A stretch of DNA of 46,903 bases from Gammaproteobacteria bacterium (lineage in GTDB: Bacteria > Pseudomonadota > Gammaproteobacteria > Steroidobacterales > Steroidobacteraceae), in the NCBI GenBank assembly GCA_027365225.1, contig DAHXNV010000015.1, positions 1-46,903 on the forward strand. The letters run 5' to 3'. The notes under the pieces are model-generated. The model was not told where the DNA came from. It did not search any database and saw only the letters and a program-made list of their open reading frames with translations. Shown in pieces: positions 1-8,476 of the stretch; positions within the stretch are counted from its first letter, which is position 1, and every line of letters starts with the position of its first letter. Position numbers and translations under genes: made by a program.

Positions 1-1
1 A

Positions 2-430
2 AGGTATGCCAGCGAGTGTGGCTACGCCGTCACCGGCGTCGATTCATCGCCCGCAATGATTGCCAAGTTTCGAGCGCGACTTCCTGGTCAGCAGACCCTT
101 GTCTCAGACATGCGGACGCTGTGTCTCGGGCGGCTCTTTCATGGCGTTCTCGCCTGGGACAGCTTCTTCCATTTGAACCACGAAAATCAGAGGCGGATGT
201 TCCCGGTATTCCGGGCGCACGCCGCGCCACGCGCCGCGCTGATGTTCACGAGTGGACCTGCGCATGGCGAGGCCATTGGTCGCGTTGAAGGAGAGCCCCT
301 GTATCACGCCAGCCTTGATGCTGCCGAATACCAGAATTTGCTGGAAGCCGCAGGTTTTGGCGTCGTCGCCAAGGTGGCAGAAGACAAGACTTGCGGCGGC
401 CGCACGGTTTGGCTCGCCCAGTTCCATTAA
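2..430 (+). CDS. SAM-dependent class I methyltransferase (5' end outside window)
   Basis: The reading frame is open from the first bases of the window, so the N-terminus is missing; 142 residues remain. The visible part starts inside the nucleotide-binding fold: GYAVTGVDSSPAMI is the end of strand 2 with the acidic residue that binds the SAM ribose. The later segments VLAWDSFFHL and LMFTSGPAHGEAIG fit small class I methyltransferases. The substrate cannot be told from sequence. It lies beside the 3' end of a tRNA-Leu gene on the opposite strand. Family assignment is by recognition of motif order; no function beyond methyl transfer is claimed. Confidence 0.8.
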   Translation, partial: RYASECGYAVTGVDSSPAMIAKFRARLPGQQTLVSDMRTLCLGRLFHGVLAWDSFFHLNHENQRRMFPVFRAHAAPRAALMFTSGPAHGEAIGRVEGEPLYHASLDAAEYQNLLEAAGFGVVAKVAEDKTCGGRTVWLAQFH

Positions 431-793
431 GCCGTTTCCAACTGGTCCCGGCTTTGAGCACCGCATGGTCGCGGGGCGCAGGTCCGGACAACCTCGCGTG
501 AGTCTCCAACGACTGTTCGGATCCGCAACCCGCCCGTCAACTTCAGGCGGTCGCCCCGGTGGCTGCCGTATGTAAGGGTGGGAACCGGGGCAGGGCCGCA
601 AGGGACGACAGTCGCAGGGAAGCCGGTCCTGCTGATGCGCAGGAAGACCTCCGTTCCCGCAGGTAGGAATGAATGCAGCCTTCCGCTGCCGATCAGCTCC
701 GGCTGGTTAGCGCCTCGGATATCTCGATTGCCTCGCGAACGATGAGGAGGTCGTCGAACGCTGGCGCCAAGTCGGAGCCTGAAAAGGCGGGTC
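431..793. other. Intergenic stretch without a recognisable gene
   Basis: This 363-bp stretch lies between the methyltransferase stop and the tRNA-Leu 3' end. Open frames exist on both strands, but none has a recognisable protein motif, and the minus-strand one reads through the tRNA gene. No integrase, terminator or further RNA gene was recognised. Confidence 0.5.
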
Positions 794-1107
794 TGCCCGA
801 GGTCGGAGTCGAACCGACACGCTTTTAAGGGCGGCGGATTTTCATCCCACTTCGACTTTCGTCGCCTCCGGGGCAAAGGCTGTCGGAGTTCGTGGGCTGG
901 AGCACGCCTTCACCGTAGCCTTGCGGCCGTAGGTGCCCGCCGTCTGCTCTCTACACCTTCCCCGCATCACGTGGGGCTTGGCTCGGCATGAGCTCGAAAT
1001 GCTTCAGGGCCTCTACCGAGTTTGACGGGCTTCACCTCGGGGATTTCTCCGCGAGGGCTCAAGTTGTCGTCTGAGTCCGCTGCGTCTACCAATTCCGCCA
1101 CTCGGGC
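794..1107 (-). tRNA. tRNA-Leu(CAA) split by a group I intron
   Basis: Read on the minus strand, the exons are 1107-1073 and 842-794. Together they fold into a class II tRNA. The acceptor stem is GCCCGAG (1107-1101) with CTCGGGC (801-795), 7 of 7 pairs, and the discriminator is A at 794. The D-arm region GCGGAATTGGTAGACGC is typical of tRNA-Leu. The anticodon stem GCGGA (1080-1076) pairs with TCCGC (838-834). The spliced loop is CTCAAAA, giving anticodon CAA. A 15-nt variable arm (833-819) and T-arm GTCGG-TTCGACT-CCGAC (818-802) follow. The CCA end is not encoded. The loop is interrupted after C34 by 230 nt. Removing the insert restores a canonical tRNA-Leu; leaving it in gives no tRNA. Confidence 0.93.
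843..1072 (-). ncRNA. Group I self-splicing intron in the tRNA-Leu anticodon loop
   Basis: The 230-nt insert ends in G (843), the expected terminal guanosine of group I introns. It carries the conserved core: CGAGCCAAGC, then GGTGTAGAGAGCAGACGGC (minus strand, 957-939), then GGTGAAGGC and TGCTCCAG. P7 can form between GAGCA in the first core segment and TGCTC (904-900). The internal guide GAG (1060-1058) pairs with exon bases CUC (1075-1073) to form P1. The layout matches the Azoarcus tRNA-Ile and especially the cyanobacterial tRNA-Leu(UAA) introns as I remember them, including the TTGAG guide region and the GCGAAAGC/ACGAAAGT hairpin near the 3' end. No homing endonuclease frame fits inside. 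Confidence 0.93.
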
Positions 1108-1118
1108 ACGAAGCGGTG

Positions 1119-1124
1119 AGTATA
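1119..1124 (-). promoter_or_regulatory. Probable -10 box of the tRNA-Leu gene
   Basis: TATACT on the minus strand lies 11 bp upstream of the tRNA 5' end, as expected for a sigma-70 promoter. No good -35 hexamer is seen at 17 bp spacing. Confidence 0.4.
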
Positions 1125-1188
1125 CGGCGGCGCGGGCAATGTGGATACCGGTGCAGGGTGCGGGAGGGCTGGGCGCTCCGTGTACCAT

Positions 1189-2247
1189 GTGCGAGTGGAA
1201 CGTAATGACTTCTCCTACGATCTTCCGGCCGATCGGATTGCCCAGTACCCGCTCGCGGAGCGCTCGGCCAGCCGCCTGCTGACACTCGATCGCACGAGCG
1301 GCGCATGGGCGGACCGTGCGATGCGCGACCTCCCCGATCTGCTACGCCCGGGTGATCTGCTGGTCCTGAACGACACTCGCGTCGTGGCCGCGAGGCTGCG
1401 CGGCGCCAAGCCCTCTGGCGGGCAGGTCGAGGTGCTGCTCGAGCGGGCGGTCGCTGAGCGCGAGGCGCTCGTGCAACTGCGGGCGAGCAAGCCGATCCGC
1501 CCGGGACTGCGGATCACGAGCGCCGGCGGGGTGCTGGAGGTGCTCGGGCGCGAGGCCGATCTGTGGCGCATCCGCCTGCCCGCCGCCGTGCTGGAATTCT
1601 TCGACCAGTGGGGAGAGATCCCGCTGCCCCCTTATATCCAGCGCGCCGCTGATGCGTCGGATCGCGAGAGGTATCAAAGCCTGTTTGCGCGCGAACCTGG
1701 CGCCGTCGCCGCGCCCACTGCGAGCCTGCACTTCGATGCGCCGCTCCTGCAGGCGATCGCCGCCCGAGGCGTCGAGCGGGCGTTCGTGACACTGCACGTC
1801 GGCGCAGGTACATTTCAGCCGGTGCGCGCCGAGCGCCTGGACGAGCACGTCATGCACGCCGAGCGGGTCACGGTGAGCGCGGCGACGTGTGAGGCGATTG
1901 GCCGGGTCCGCGCGGCGGGCGGCCGGGTAGTGGCCGTCGGGACGACTGTGGTTCGGGCGCTCGAATCGGCGGCGCTCGCCGCGGCCGAGCATGGCGCGGC
2001 AGCTCTCGAGCCCTGGTCCGGAGAGACCCGGCTGTTCATCCGTCCGGGCTTTCGCTTCAGGGTGATCGACGCGCTGCTGACCAATTTTCACTTGCCCGAA
2101 TCGACGCTGCTGATGCTCGTGTGCGCCTTCGCGGCCCGCGAGCCCGTCCTGCGCGCCTATCGGCACGCCGTCGCGGCTGGCTATCGCTTCTTCAGCTATG
2201 GGGACGCGATGTTCCTGGCCGATGAGCCACGCGCCGCGGCCTTGTGA
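1189..2247 (+). CDS. queA: S-adenosylmethionine:tRNA ribosyltransferase-isomerase
   Basis: QueA transfers and isomerises the ribose of SAM onto preQ1 in the wobble position of tRNA, giving epoxyqueuosine. The product is 352 residues, close to the E. coli length of about 356. Family segments are clear: LVLNDTRVVAARLRG, TLHVGAGTFQPVR and TNFHLPESTLLMLVCAF. I chose the GTG at 1189 because it gives MRVERNDFSYDLP, matching the usual QueA N-terminus. The frame remains open to an ATG at 1141, and a GTG at 1195 is a rival. It leads a queA-tgt-yajC-secD-secF cluster, with tgt starting 45 bp later and acting in the same queuosine pathway. Confidence 0.96.
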   Translation: MRVERNDFSYDLPADRIAQYPLAERSASRLLTLDRTSGAWADRAMRDLPDLLRPGDLLVLNDTRVVAARLRGAKPSGGQVEVLLERAVAEREALVQLRASKPIRPGLRITSAGGVLEVLGREADLWRIRLPAAVLEFFDQWGEIPLPPYIQRAADASDRERYQSLFAREPGAVAAPTASLHFDAPLLQAIAARGVERAFVTLHVGAGTFQPVRAERLDEHVMHAERVTVSAATCEAIGRVRAAGGRVVAVGTTVVRALESAALAAAEHGAAALEPWSGETRLFIRPGFRFRVIDALLTNFHLPESTLLMLVCAFAAREPVLRAYRHAVAAGYRFFSYGDAMFLADEPRAAAL

Positions 2248-3417
<1,170 letters not shown>

Positions 3418-3478
3418 TGCCGGCCCTTCGCTCCCGGGGCCCGCTCTCGCCTCCGGGGAGCCTTCCCGAGGATAAAAC

Positions 3479-3811
3479 ATGAATGCATTGATTCCCCTGG
3501 CCCGGGCGGCCGCCGCCGCCCCGGCATCGAGCGGTAGCCAGCTCGCGCCCCTGCTGGTGATGGGCGGCTTCATCGTCGTGTTCTACTTCCTGCTGATCCG
3601 CCCGCAGCAGAAGAAGGCCAAGCAGCACCAGATCCTGATCTCCAAGCTCGCTCCCGGCGATGAGGTCGTCAGCGGCGGCGGGCTGCTCGGGCGCATCACC
3701 GAGGTTGGCGAGCACTTCGTGACCCTCGAGGTCGCCGAGAACGTGCGCGTCAAAGTGCAGCGGGGCCAGATCACTACCCTGATGCCGAAGGGCACCCTCA
3801 AGAGTGCCTGA
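3479..3811 (+). CDS. yajC: Sec translocon accessory protein YajC
   Basis: YajC is the small inner-membrane subunit of the SecDF-YajC complex that helps preprotein export. The 110-residue protein has one N-terminal membrane segment (about residues 22-40), then the family hallmark RPQQKKAKQH. A soluble domain with GDEVVSGGGLLGRI follows. A Shine-Dalgarno-like GAGGAT lies just upstream. secD starts 42 bp downstream, so the three genes very likely form one transcript with tgt. Confidence 0.96.
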   Translation: MNALIPLARAAAAAPASSGSQLAPLLVMGGFIVVFYFLLIRPQQKKAKQHQILISKLAPGDEVVSGGGLLGRITEVGEHFVTLEVAENVRVKVQRGQITTLMPKGTLKSA

Positions 3812-3853
3812 TTTTCGCATTCCGTCCGTGTCTCGATAAACTCCGGAAAGTCC

Positions 3854-5728
3854 ATGCTCGAGTACCCTCGCTGGAAGTACATCCTGATCGTCGTGGTGCT
3901 GCTCGTGGCGCTGCTGTTCGCGCTGCCCAACGTGTTCGGCCAGGCGCCGGCCTTGCAGCTGGTGCACGCGGACCACACTCCGGTGACCGCCGCCGAGGCG
4001 CGCAGCGTGTCGGCCTACCTCAAGAAGCAGAAGATTCCGTTCACGGGCACCTACCTGCAGAACGGGCGCCTGATCGTGCGGTTCGCCGCCGAGTCGGCGC
4101 AGTTTCGGGCCCAGGACGCGATCGACGGGCAGTTCAAGAAGGAATACCTCTCGGCGCTGACGCTGGTGCCGCGCACGCCGGCCTGGCTGCGTGATCTGGG
4201 CCTGAAGCCCATGCCGCTCGGGTTGGATTTGAGCGGTGGCCTGGAGCTGCTGTACCAGGTCGATACGCACAGCGCCGTCAAGCAGTTGGTGCGGATGTAT
4301 ACACAGGATGCCGCGCATGCGCTGGCCGCCGCGAATGTCCCGGTGACGAGCATCACGGACGTGGCCACGGGGGGCGGGGATCTGCCCAATACCGTGCGGA
4401 TCACGCTCGGCCCCAAGGCGGATGCCAAGAAGGCCGCCACTGCGCTGGCCCATTCGCTGCAGGGACTGTCGGTGAGCTCCTCGACAGGATCCTCCGGCAC
4501 CGTCCTCTCGGCGACCGTGCCGTCGGCGATGATCAACCAGCGCGAGAATTACGCGATCGAGCAGGCCATCACCATTCTGCGCAACCGGGTCAATGCGCTC
4601 GGGGTGTCCGAGCCGATCGTGCAGCGCCAGGGCAACGATCGCATCGACGTGCAGCTGCCCGGCGTGGAGAACATGGCTGAAGTCAAACATCTGCTCGGTC
4701 AGACCGCGATGCTCGAGTTCCACCTGAACGATACGGAGAACAGTCCGTACCAGGCGGAGCAGACCGGCAACGTGCCGCTCGGCGACAAGCTGTACACGAA
4801 TACTCCGGACGGCCAGCCGATTCTGTTGAAACGCGAGGTGATCGCCACCGGCGATCAACTGACGGGCGCCACGGTCAGCGAGGGACCGCAGGGTCCGCAG
4901 GTCAATGTGACGCTCGACAGCCGCGCCGGCGAGAACATGCTGCGCACCACGAAGGAGAACGTTGGCAAGGCAATGGGCGTGGTGCTGATCACCAAGCGCG
5001 TGGTGACGCGCGAGGTGGACGGCAAAAAAGCGTCCCACGTGGTCACGACGGACAAGGTGATCAACGATGCCACCATCGACGGGGTCTTCAGCAACCAATT
5101 CATGATCACCGGCCTGACGCTCGGTGGTGCCCAGGATCTGGCGATCCTGCTGCGTTCGGGCTCGTTCCTCACGCCCATCAGTCTCGTCGGTCAGAGCGTC
5201 ATAGGCCCGAGCCTCGGCGCGGAGAACATCAAGATGGGCATCGGGGCGCTGGTGCTCGGTATGGCCGGCGTGCTCATCTTCATGTTCGTTTATTACAAGG
5301 TCTTCGGCTTGGTCGCCGATGCGGTGCTCGTGTCGAACGTGGTCCTGCTGACGGCGTTGTTGTCGATGATGCATGCCTCGCTTTCGCTGCCGGGGATCGC
5401 CGGCATCATCCTCACGGTGGGCATCGCAGTGGATGCGAACGTGCTGATCTACGAGCGTATCCGCGAGGAGCTGCGCAAAGGTGTCTCGCCCCAGGCGGCG
5501 ATCCGCGCCGGCTTCGACAAAGCGTTCTCGGCGATCCTCGACTCCAACGTCACCACCGGAATCGCCGGACTGGTCCTGTGGATCTTCGGCACCGGAGCGA
5601 TCCGCGGCTTCGCGGTAGTGTTGACTCTCGGCATCGGCACGTCGATGTTCACCTCGTTGATGGGCAGCCGGGCCCTGGTGACGCTCATGTACGGCGGCCG
5701 GCGCAAGCTCGCGCGGTTGCACATCTAG
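3854..5728 (+). CDS. secD: Protein translocase subunit SecD
   Basis: SecD is an RND-type membrane protein that uses the proton gradient to complete protein export on the periplasmic side. At 624 residues it matches the usual length of about 615. It has an N-terminal membrane helix (about residues 7-27), a large periplasmic domain with the conserved LGLDLSGGLELL, and a C-terminal block of membrane helices from about residue 455. That block includes GIILTVGIAVDANVLIYERI, the SecD/SecF signature. It sits between yajC and secF with short spacers, as in many proteobacteria. Confidence 0.97.
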   Translation: MLEYPRWKYILIVVVLLVALLFALPNVFGQAPALQLVHADHTPVTAAEARSVSAYLKKQKIPFTGTYLQNGRLIVRFAAESAQFRAQDAIDGQFKKEYLSALTLVPRTPAWLRDLGLKPMPLGLDLSGGLELLYQVDTHSAVKQLVRMYTQDAAHALAAANVPVTSITDVATGGGDLPNTVRITLGPKADAKKAATALAHSLQGLSVSSSTGSSGTVLSATVPSAMINQRENYAIEQAITILRNRVNALGVSEPIVQRQGNDRIDVQLPGVENMAEVKHLLGQTAMLEFHLNDTENSPYQAEQTGNVPLGDKLYTNTPDGQPILLKREVIATGDQLTGATVSEGPQGPQVNVTLDSRAGENMLRTTKENVGKAMGVVLITKRVVTREVDGKKASHVVTTDKVINDATIDGVFSNQFMITGLTLGGAQDLAILLRSGSFLTPISLVGQSVIGPSLGAENIKMGIGALVLGMAGVLIFMFVYYKVFGLVADAVLVSNVVLLTALLSMMHASLSLPGIAGIILTVGIAVDANVLIYERIREELRKGVSPQAAIRAGFDKAFSAILDSNVTTGIAGLVLWIFGTGAIRGFAVVLTLGIGTSMFTSLMGSRALVTLMYGGRRKLARLHI

Positions 5729-5741
5729 TAGGGGCGCGGAC

Positions 5742-6677
5742 GTGGAATTCTTCAGCCATCAAACAAACTTTCGGTTCATGGCCACACGCAAGGTGTGGTT
5801 CGCGCTGTCCATCGTGCTGATGATCGCCTCGCTTGCGCTGCTCGCCACGCGGGGCTTGAACTGGGCCGTCGATTTCACGGGCGGCGTGACCGCCCAGGCG
5901 AGCTTCCCGCAGTCGGCGGATCTGTCGACGGTGCGCTCGCAGCTTGCGGCCGCCGGCTTTCATGATGCCGTGGTGACCTATGTCGGCAGCGCTCGTGTCG
6001 TCTCCATACGCCTGCCGCCGGAGCGGGACCAGACTTCCACCGAGTTGAGCGGCCGCATCGAGCACGCCCTGCAGAAGGTCAACCCGGGGGCGACGGTCTC
6101 TTCGCTGTCGGTGGTCGGTCCGCAGGTCGGCTCGGAGCTGAAACACAGCGCGATGTGGGCGCTCGCCTTCACGCTGCTGTTCATCTTCCTGTACATTGCC
6201 TGGCGCTTCCACACCTGGCGGCTCTCCCTCGGCGCCATTCTCGCGGTGGTGCACGATCCCATCCTGGTGCTCGGCTTCTTCGCCCTGTCGCACATCTCGT
6301 TCGATCTGAATGTGGTGGCGGCGGTGTTGGCCGTGATCGGCTATTCGCTGAACGATACCGTCGTGGTATTCGATCGAATCCGCGAGCGCTTCGAAGGCAA
6401 TCGCCGCCTGGCGCCGGAGGTGGTGCTCGATCAGGCGATCAACCAGACGCTGTCGCGAACGATCATGACCAAGGTGGTGACTTCCATCGTGGTGGTGGCG
6501 CTGCTGGTGCTCGGCGGACCGGTGCTGCGGGGCTTTTCCGCGGCGCTGCTGATCGGAATTCTCGCGGGAACCTACTCTTCGATCTACATCTCGAGCGCCA
6601 TCGCGCTGCAGTGCGGGTTGACGGCCGAGCATATCTTCCCTACCGTCAGGAAGACCGCCGTCGATCATCTGCCCTGA
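5742..6677 (+). CDS. secF: Protein translocase subunit SecF
   Basis: SecF partners SecD in the SecDF-YajC export complex. The 311-residue protein has the family pattern: a first membrane helix (about residues 18-35), the motif NWAVDFTGGV at the start of the periplasmic loop, and five further helices with GYSLNDTVVVFDRIRE. The start is a GTG at 5742, only 13 bp after secD. A later ATG (residue 13) is possible but would trim the conserved N-terminus. Confidence 0.96.
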   Translation: MEFFSHQTNFRFMATRKVWFALSIVLMIASLALLATRGLNWAVDFTGGVTAQASFPQSADLSTVRSQLAAAGFHDAVVTYVGSARVVSIRLPPERDQTSTELSGRIEHALQKVNPGATVSSLSVVGPQVGSELKHSAMWALAFTLLFIFLYIAWRFHTWRLSLGAILAVVHDPILVLGFFALSHISFDLNVVAAVLAVIGYSLNDTVVVFDRIRERFEGNRRLAPEVVLDQAINQTLSRTIMTKVVTSIVVVALLVLGGPVLRGFSAALLIGILAGTYSSIYISSAIALQCGLTAEHIFPTVRKTAVDHLP

Positions 6678-6710
6678 GGCGCGCGCGGCGCCGTTATCGG
6701 AGGGACGCCC

Positions 6711-7511
6711 ATGCAGGCACTGCTCAACATCGCCGTACGCGCCGCGCGGCGCGCCGGGGAAGTGATCGTGCGCAACCTGAACAATCTCGAGGCGCTGACG
6801 GTCACGGCCAAGAGCCGCAACGATTTCGTCTCCGAAGTCGATCGGGCGGCGGAGGCGCAGATCATCGCGATCATTCGCCGGCACTATCCTCAGCATGCGA
6901 TTCTCGCCGAGGAGAGCGGGGCGATGGGCGAGAGCGACACCCGGTGGATCATCGATCCGCTCGATGGCACGACGAATTTCCTGCACGGCTTCCCGGTGTT
7001 CGCGGTGTCGATCGCCTGTGAGATCAAGGGTCGGATCGAGCACGCCGTCGTGTACGACCCGATGCGCCAGGAACTGTTCACCGCCTCGCGCGGCGGCGGA
7101 GCGCACCTCGACAACCGCCGCATCCGGGTGAGCAAGCAACGCTCGCTCGAGGGCGCGCTGATCGGTACGGGCTTCCCGTTCCGCGCCAATGACCGGTACA
7201 TCGATGCGTATTTCGCCATGTTGAGGGCAGCGTCGCAGAGCACCGCGGGAATCCGCCGGCCGGGCGCAGCGGCGCTCGATCTGGCGTACGTGGCGGCGGG
7301 TCGCACCGACGGGTTCTGGGAACTCGGGCTTGCGCCCTGGGACACGGCGGCCGGCACACTGCTGGTGCAGGAAGCCGGTGGCCACATCGGCACGCTGACC
7401 GGGGAGCCCTACCGCCAGGGCGGCTACATCGTCGCCGGGACCCCGAAGGTCTATGCGGCGATGATCGAGTTGTTCGCCCCGCTCGTGCCGGAGGACTTGC
7501 GGGGCCGCTGA
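6711..7511 (+). CDS. suhB: Inositol-1-monophosphatase family protein SuhB
   Basis: SuhB hydrolyses inositol monophosphate and, in E. coli, also acts in rRNA transcription antitermination. Metal-site motifs are intact: EESG, then DPLDGTTNFLHGFPVF, and the C-terminal WDTAAGTLLVQEAGG. The 266-residue length matches E. coli SuhB. It lies between secF and trmJ; in E. coli suhB and trmJ also adjoin, ahead of the isc genes. Whether it has the antitermination role here is inference. Confidence 0.95.
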   Translation: MQALLNIAVRAARRAGEVIVRNLNNLEALTVTAKSRNDFVSEVDRAAEAQIIAIIRRHYPQHAILAEESGAMGESDTRWIIDPLDGTTNFLHGFPVFAVSIACEIKGRIEHAVVYDPMRQELFTASRGGGAHLDNRRIRVSKQRSLEGALIGTGFPFRANDRYIDAYFAMLRAASQSTAGIRRPGAAALDLAYVAAGRTDGFWELGLAPWDTAAGTLLVQEAGGHIGTLTGEPYRQGGYIVAGTPKVYAAMIELFAPLVPEDLRGR

Positions 7512-7635
7512 TGCTCGTCTCCTGCAACGAGCGTCGCGGGTGCGCGGCGGCGCGCGCCGGTGCCGTCCACACAGAGTAACGCAGGCGCGGTCCGCCGGGC
7601 GGGAGTGGCCCGCTGGGCGGCACGGGAGCCGATCG

Positions 7636-8394
7636 ATGAGTTCACCGGATATACGCATCATCCTGGTCGAGCCGACGCATCCGGGCAACATCGGAGCGGT
7701 GGCCCGGGCCATGAAGAACATGGCTCTGGAGCAGCTCGTGTTGGTGAGTCCCCGGCAGTTCCCGCACCCGCAGGCCACGGCGCGCGCCTCGGGGGCCGAT
7801 GATCTGCTCGCGCGCGCCCGGGTGGTCGGGTCGCTGCCGGAGGCGCTCGCGGGTTGCGGCCTCGTTGCGGCCACTACCGCGCGCGCCCGCGATCAGTACT
7901 TTCGCGTGCTGGACGTGCGCGATGCGGCCGTGCGCTTGATGCGGGAGAGCGTGCGGGGCCCCGCGGCGGTGTTGTTCGGATCCGAGCGCACCGGATTGAC
8001 CAACGAGCAGCTCGAGGCGGCGCATCTGCTCGTTCGAATTCCCGCGAGCGACGCCTATCCCTCGCTCAATCTGGCCATGGCCGTGCAGCTGGTGGCCTAT
8101 GAGCTCTTTCGGGCGCGGGGCCTCGACACCGAACCTGTGCCCGAGGCGGGATCGCTCGCGGACCCCGCACAGCTCACGCGGCTGTACGAGCATTTCGCGA
8201 CGGTGCTCGAGGAGGTCGATTTCCGCGATCGCACCCAAAGCGGTACTCACCTGATGGCGCGCATCCGTCGTCTCTTCCAGCGCGCCGAGTTGGACCGCAA
8301 TGAAGTCAATATCTTGCGTGGCTTTCTCTCGGCCGTGCAGGGCCGGCGCCGGCATGCCGGGGAAGGTAACCCCCCGCAAGCCCGGGGCGAGTGA
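7636..8394 (+). CDS. trmJ: tRNA (cytidine/uridine-32-2'-O)-methyltransferase TrmJ
   Basis: TrmJ is a SPOUT-class enzyme that methylates the ribose of residue 32 in several tRNAs. The 252-residue product has the N-terminal IILVEPTHPGNIGAVARAMK and the knot motifs VLFGSERTGLTNEQL and IPASDAYPSLNLAMAVQLV. I chose the ATG at 7636 over upstream in-frame codons because it begins at the family N-terminus and has GGGAG shortly before it. In E. coli the next gene would be iscR; here it is a cysteine desulfurase. Confidence 0.95.
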   Translation: MSSPDIRIILVEPTHPGNIGAVARAMKNMALEQLVLVSPRQFPHPQATARASGADDLLARARVVGSLPEALAGCGLVAATTARARDQYFRVLDVRDAAVRLMRESVRGPAAVLFGSERTGLTNEQLEAAHLLVRIPASDAYPSLNLAMAVQLVAYELFRARGLDTEPVPEAGSLADPAQLTRLYEHFATVLEEVDFRDRTQSGTHLMARIRRLFQRAELDRNEVNILRGFLSAVQGRRRHAGEGNPPQARGE

Positions 8395-8476
8395 TGCAGT
8401 GCGCTCAAGAGCGGCCTCGGGGTTGAGCAAGCGGTGTCAAGCCGGTCCGGACGTGCACAATGACGGGTGCACGACG

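Noticed and set aside
794-860. A tRNA-Phe-like anticodon arm (GAA) at the 3' exon
   Set aside because: A weak stem with two wobbles can be drawn, but the long variable arm and the matching 5' exon identify tRNA-Leu, and a tRNA-Phe would be class I.
1071-1107. Reading the tRNA-Leu 5' exon as tRNA-Leu(CAG) without an intron
   Set aside because: The bases after CTCAG do not close the anticodon stem; only the distant 3' exon does, giving anticodon CAA.
5685-7874. 729-codon minus-strand open frame opposite secF, suhB and trmJ
   Set aside because: Antisense shadow of three well-identified genes; no recognisable motif.
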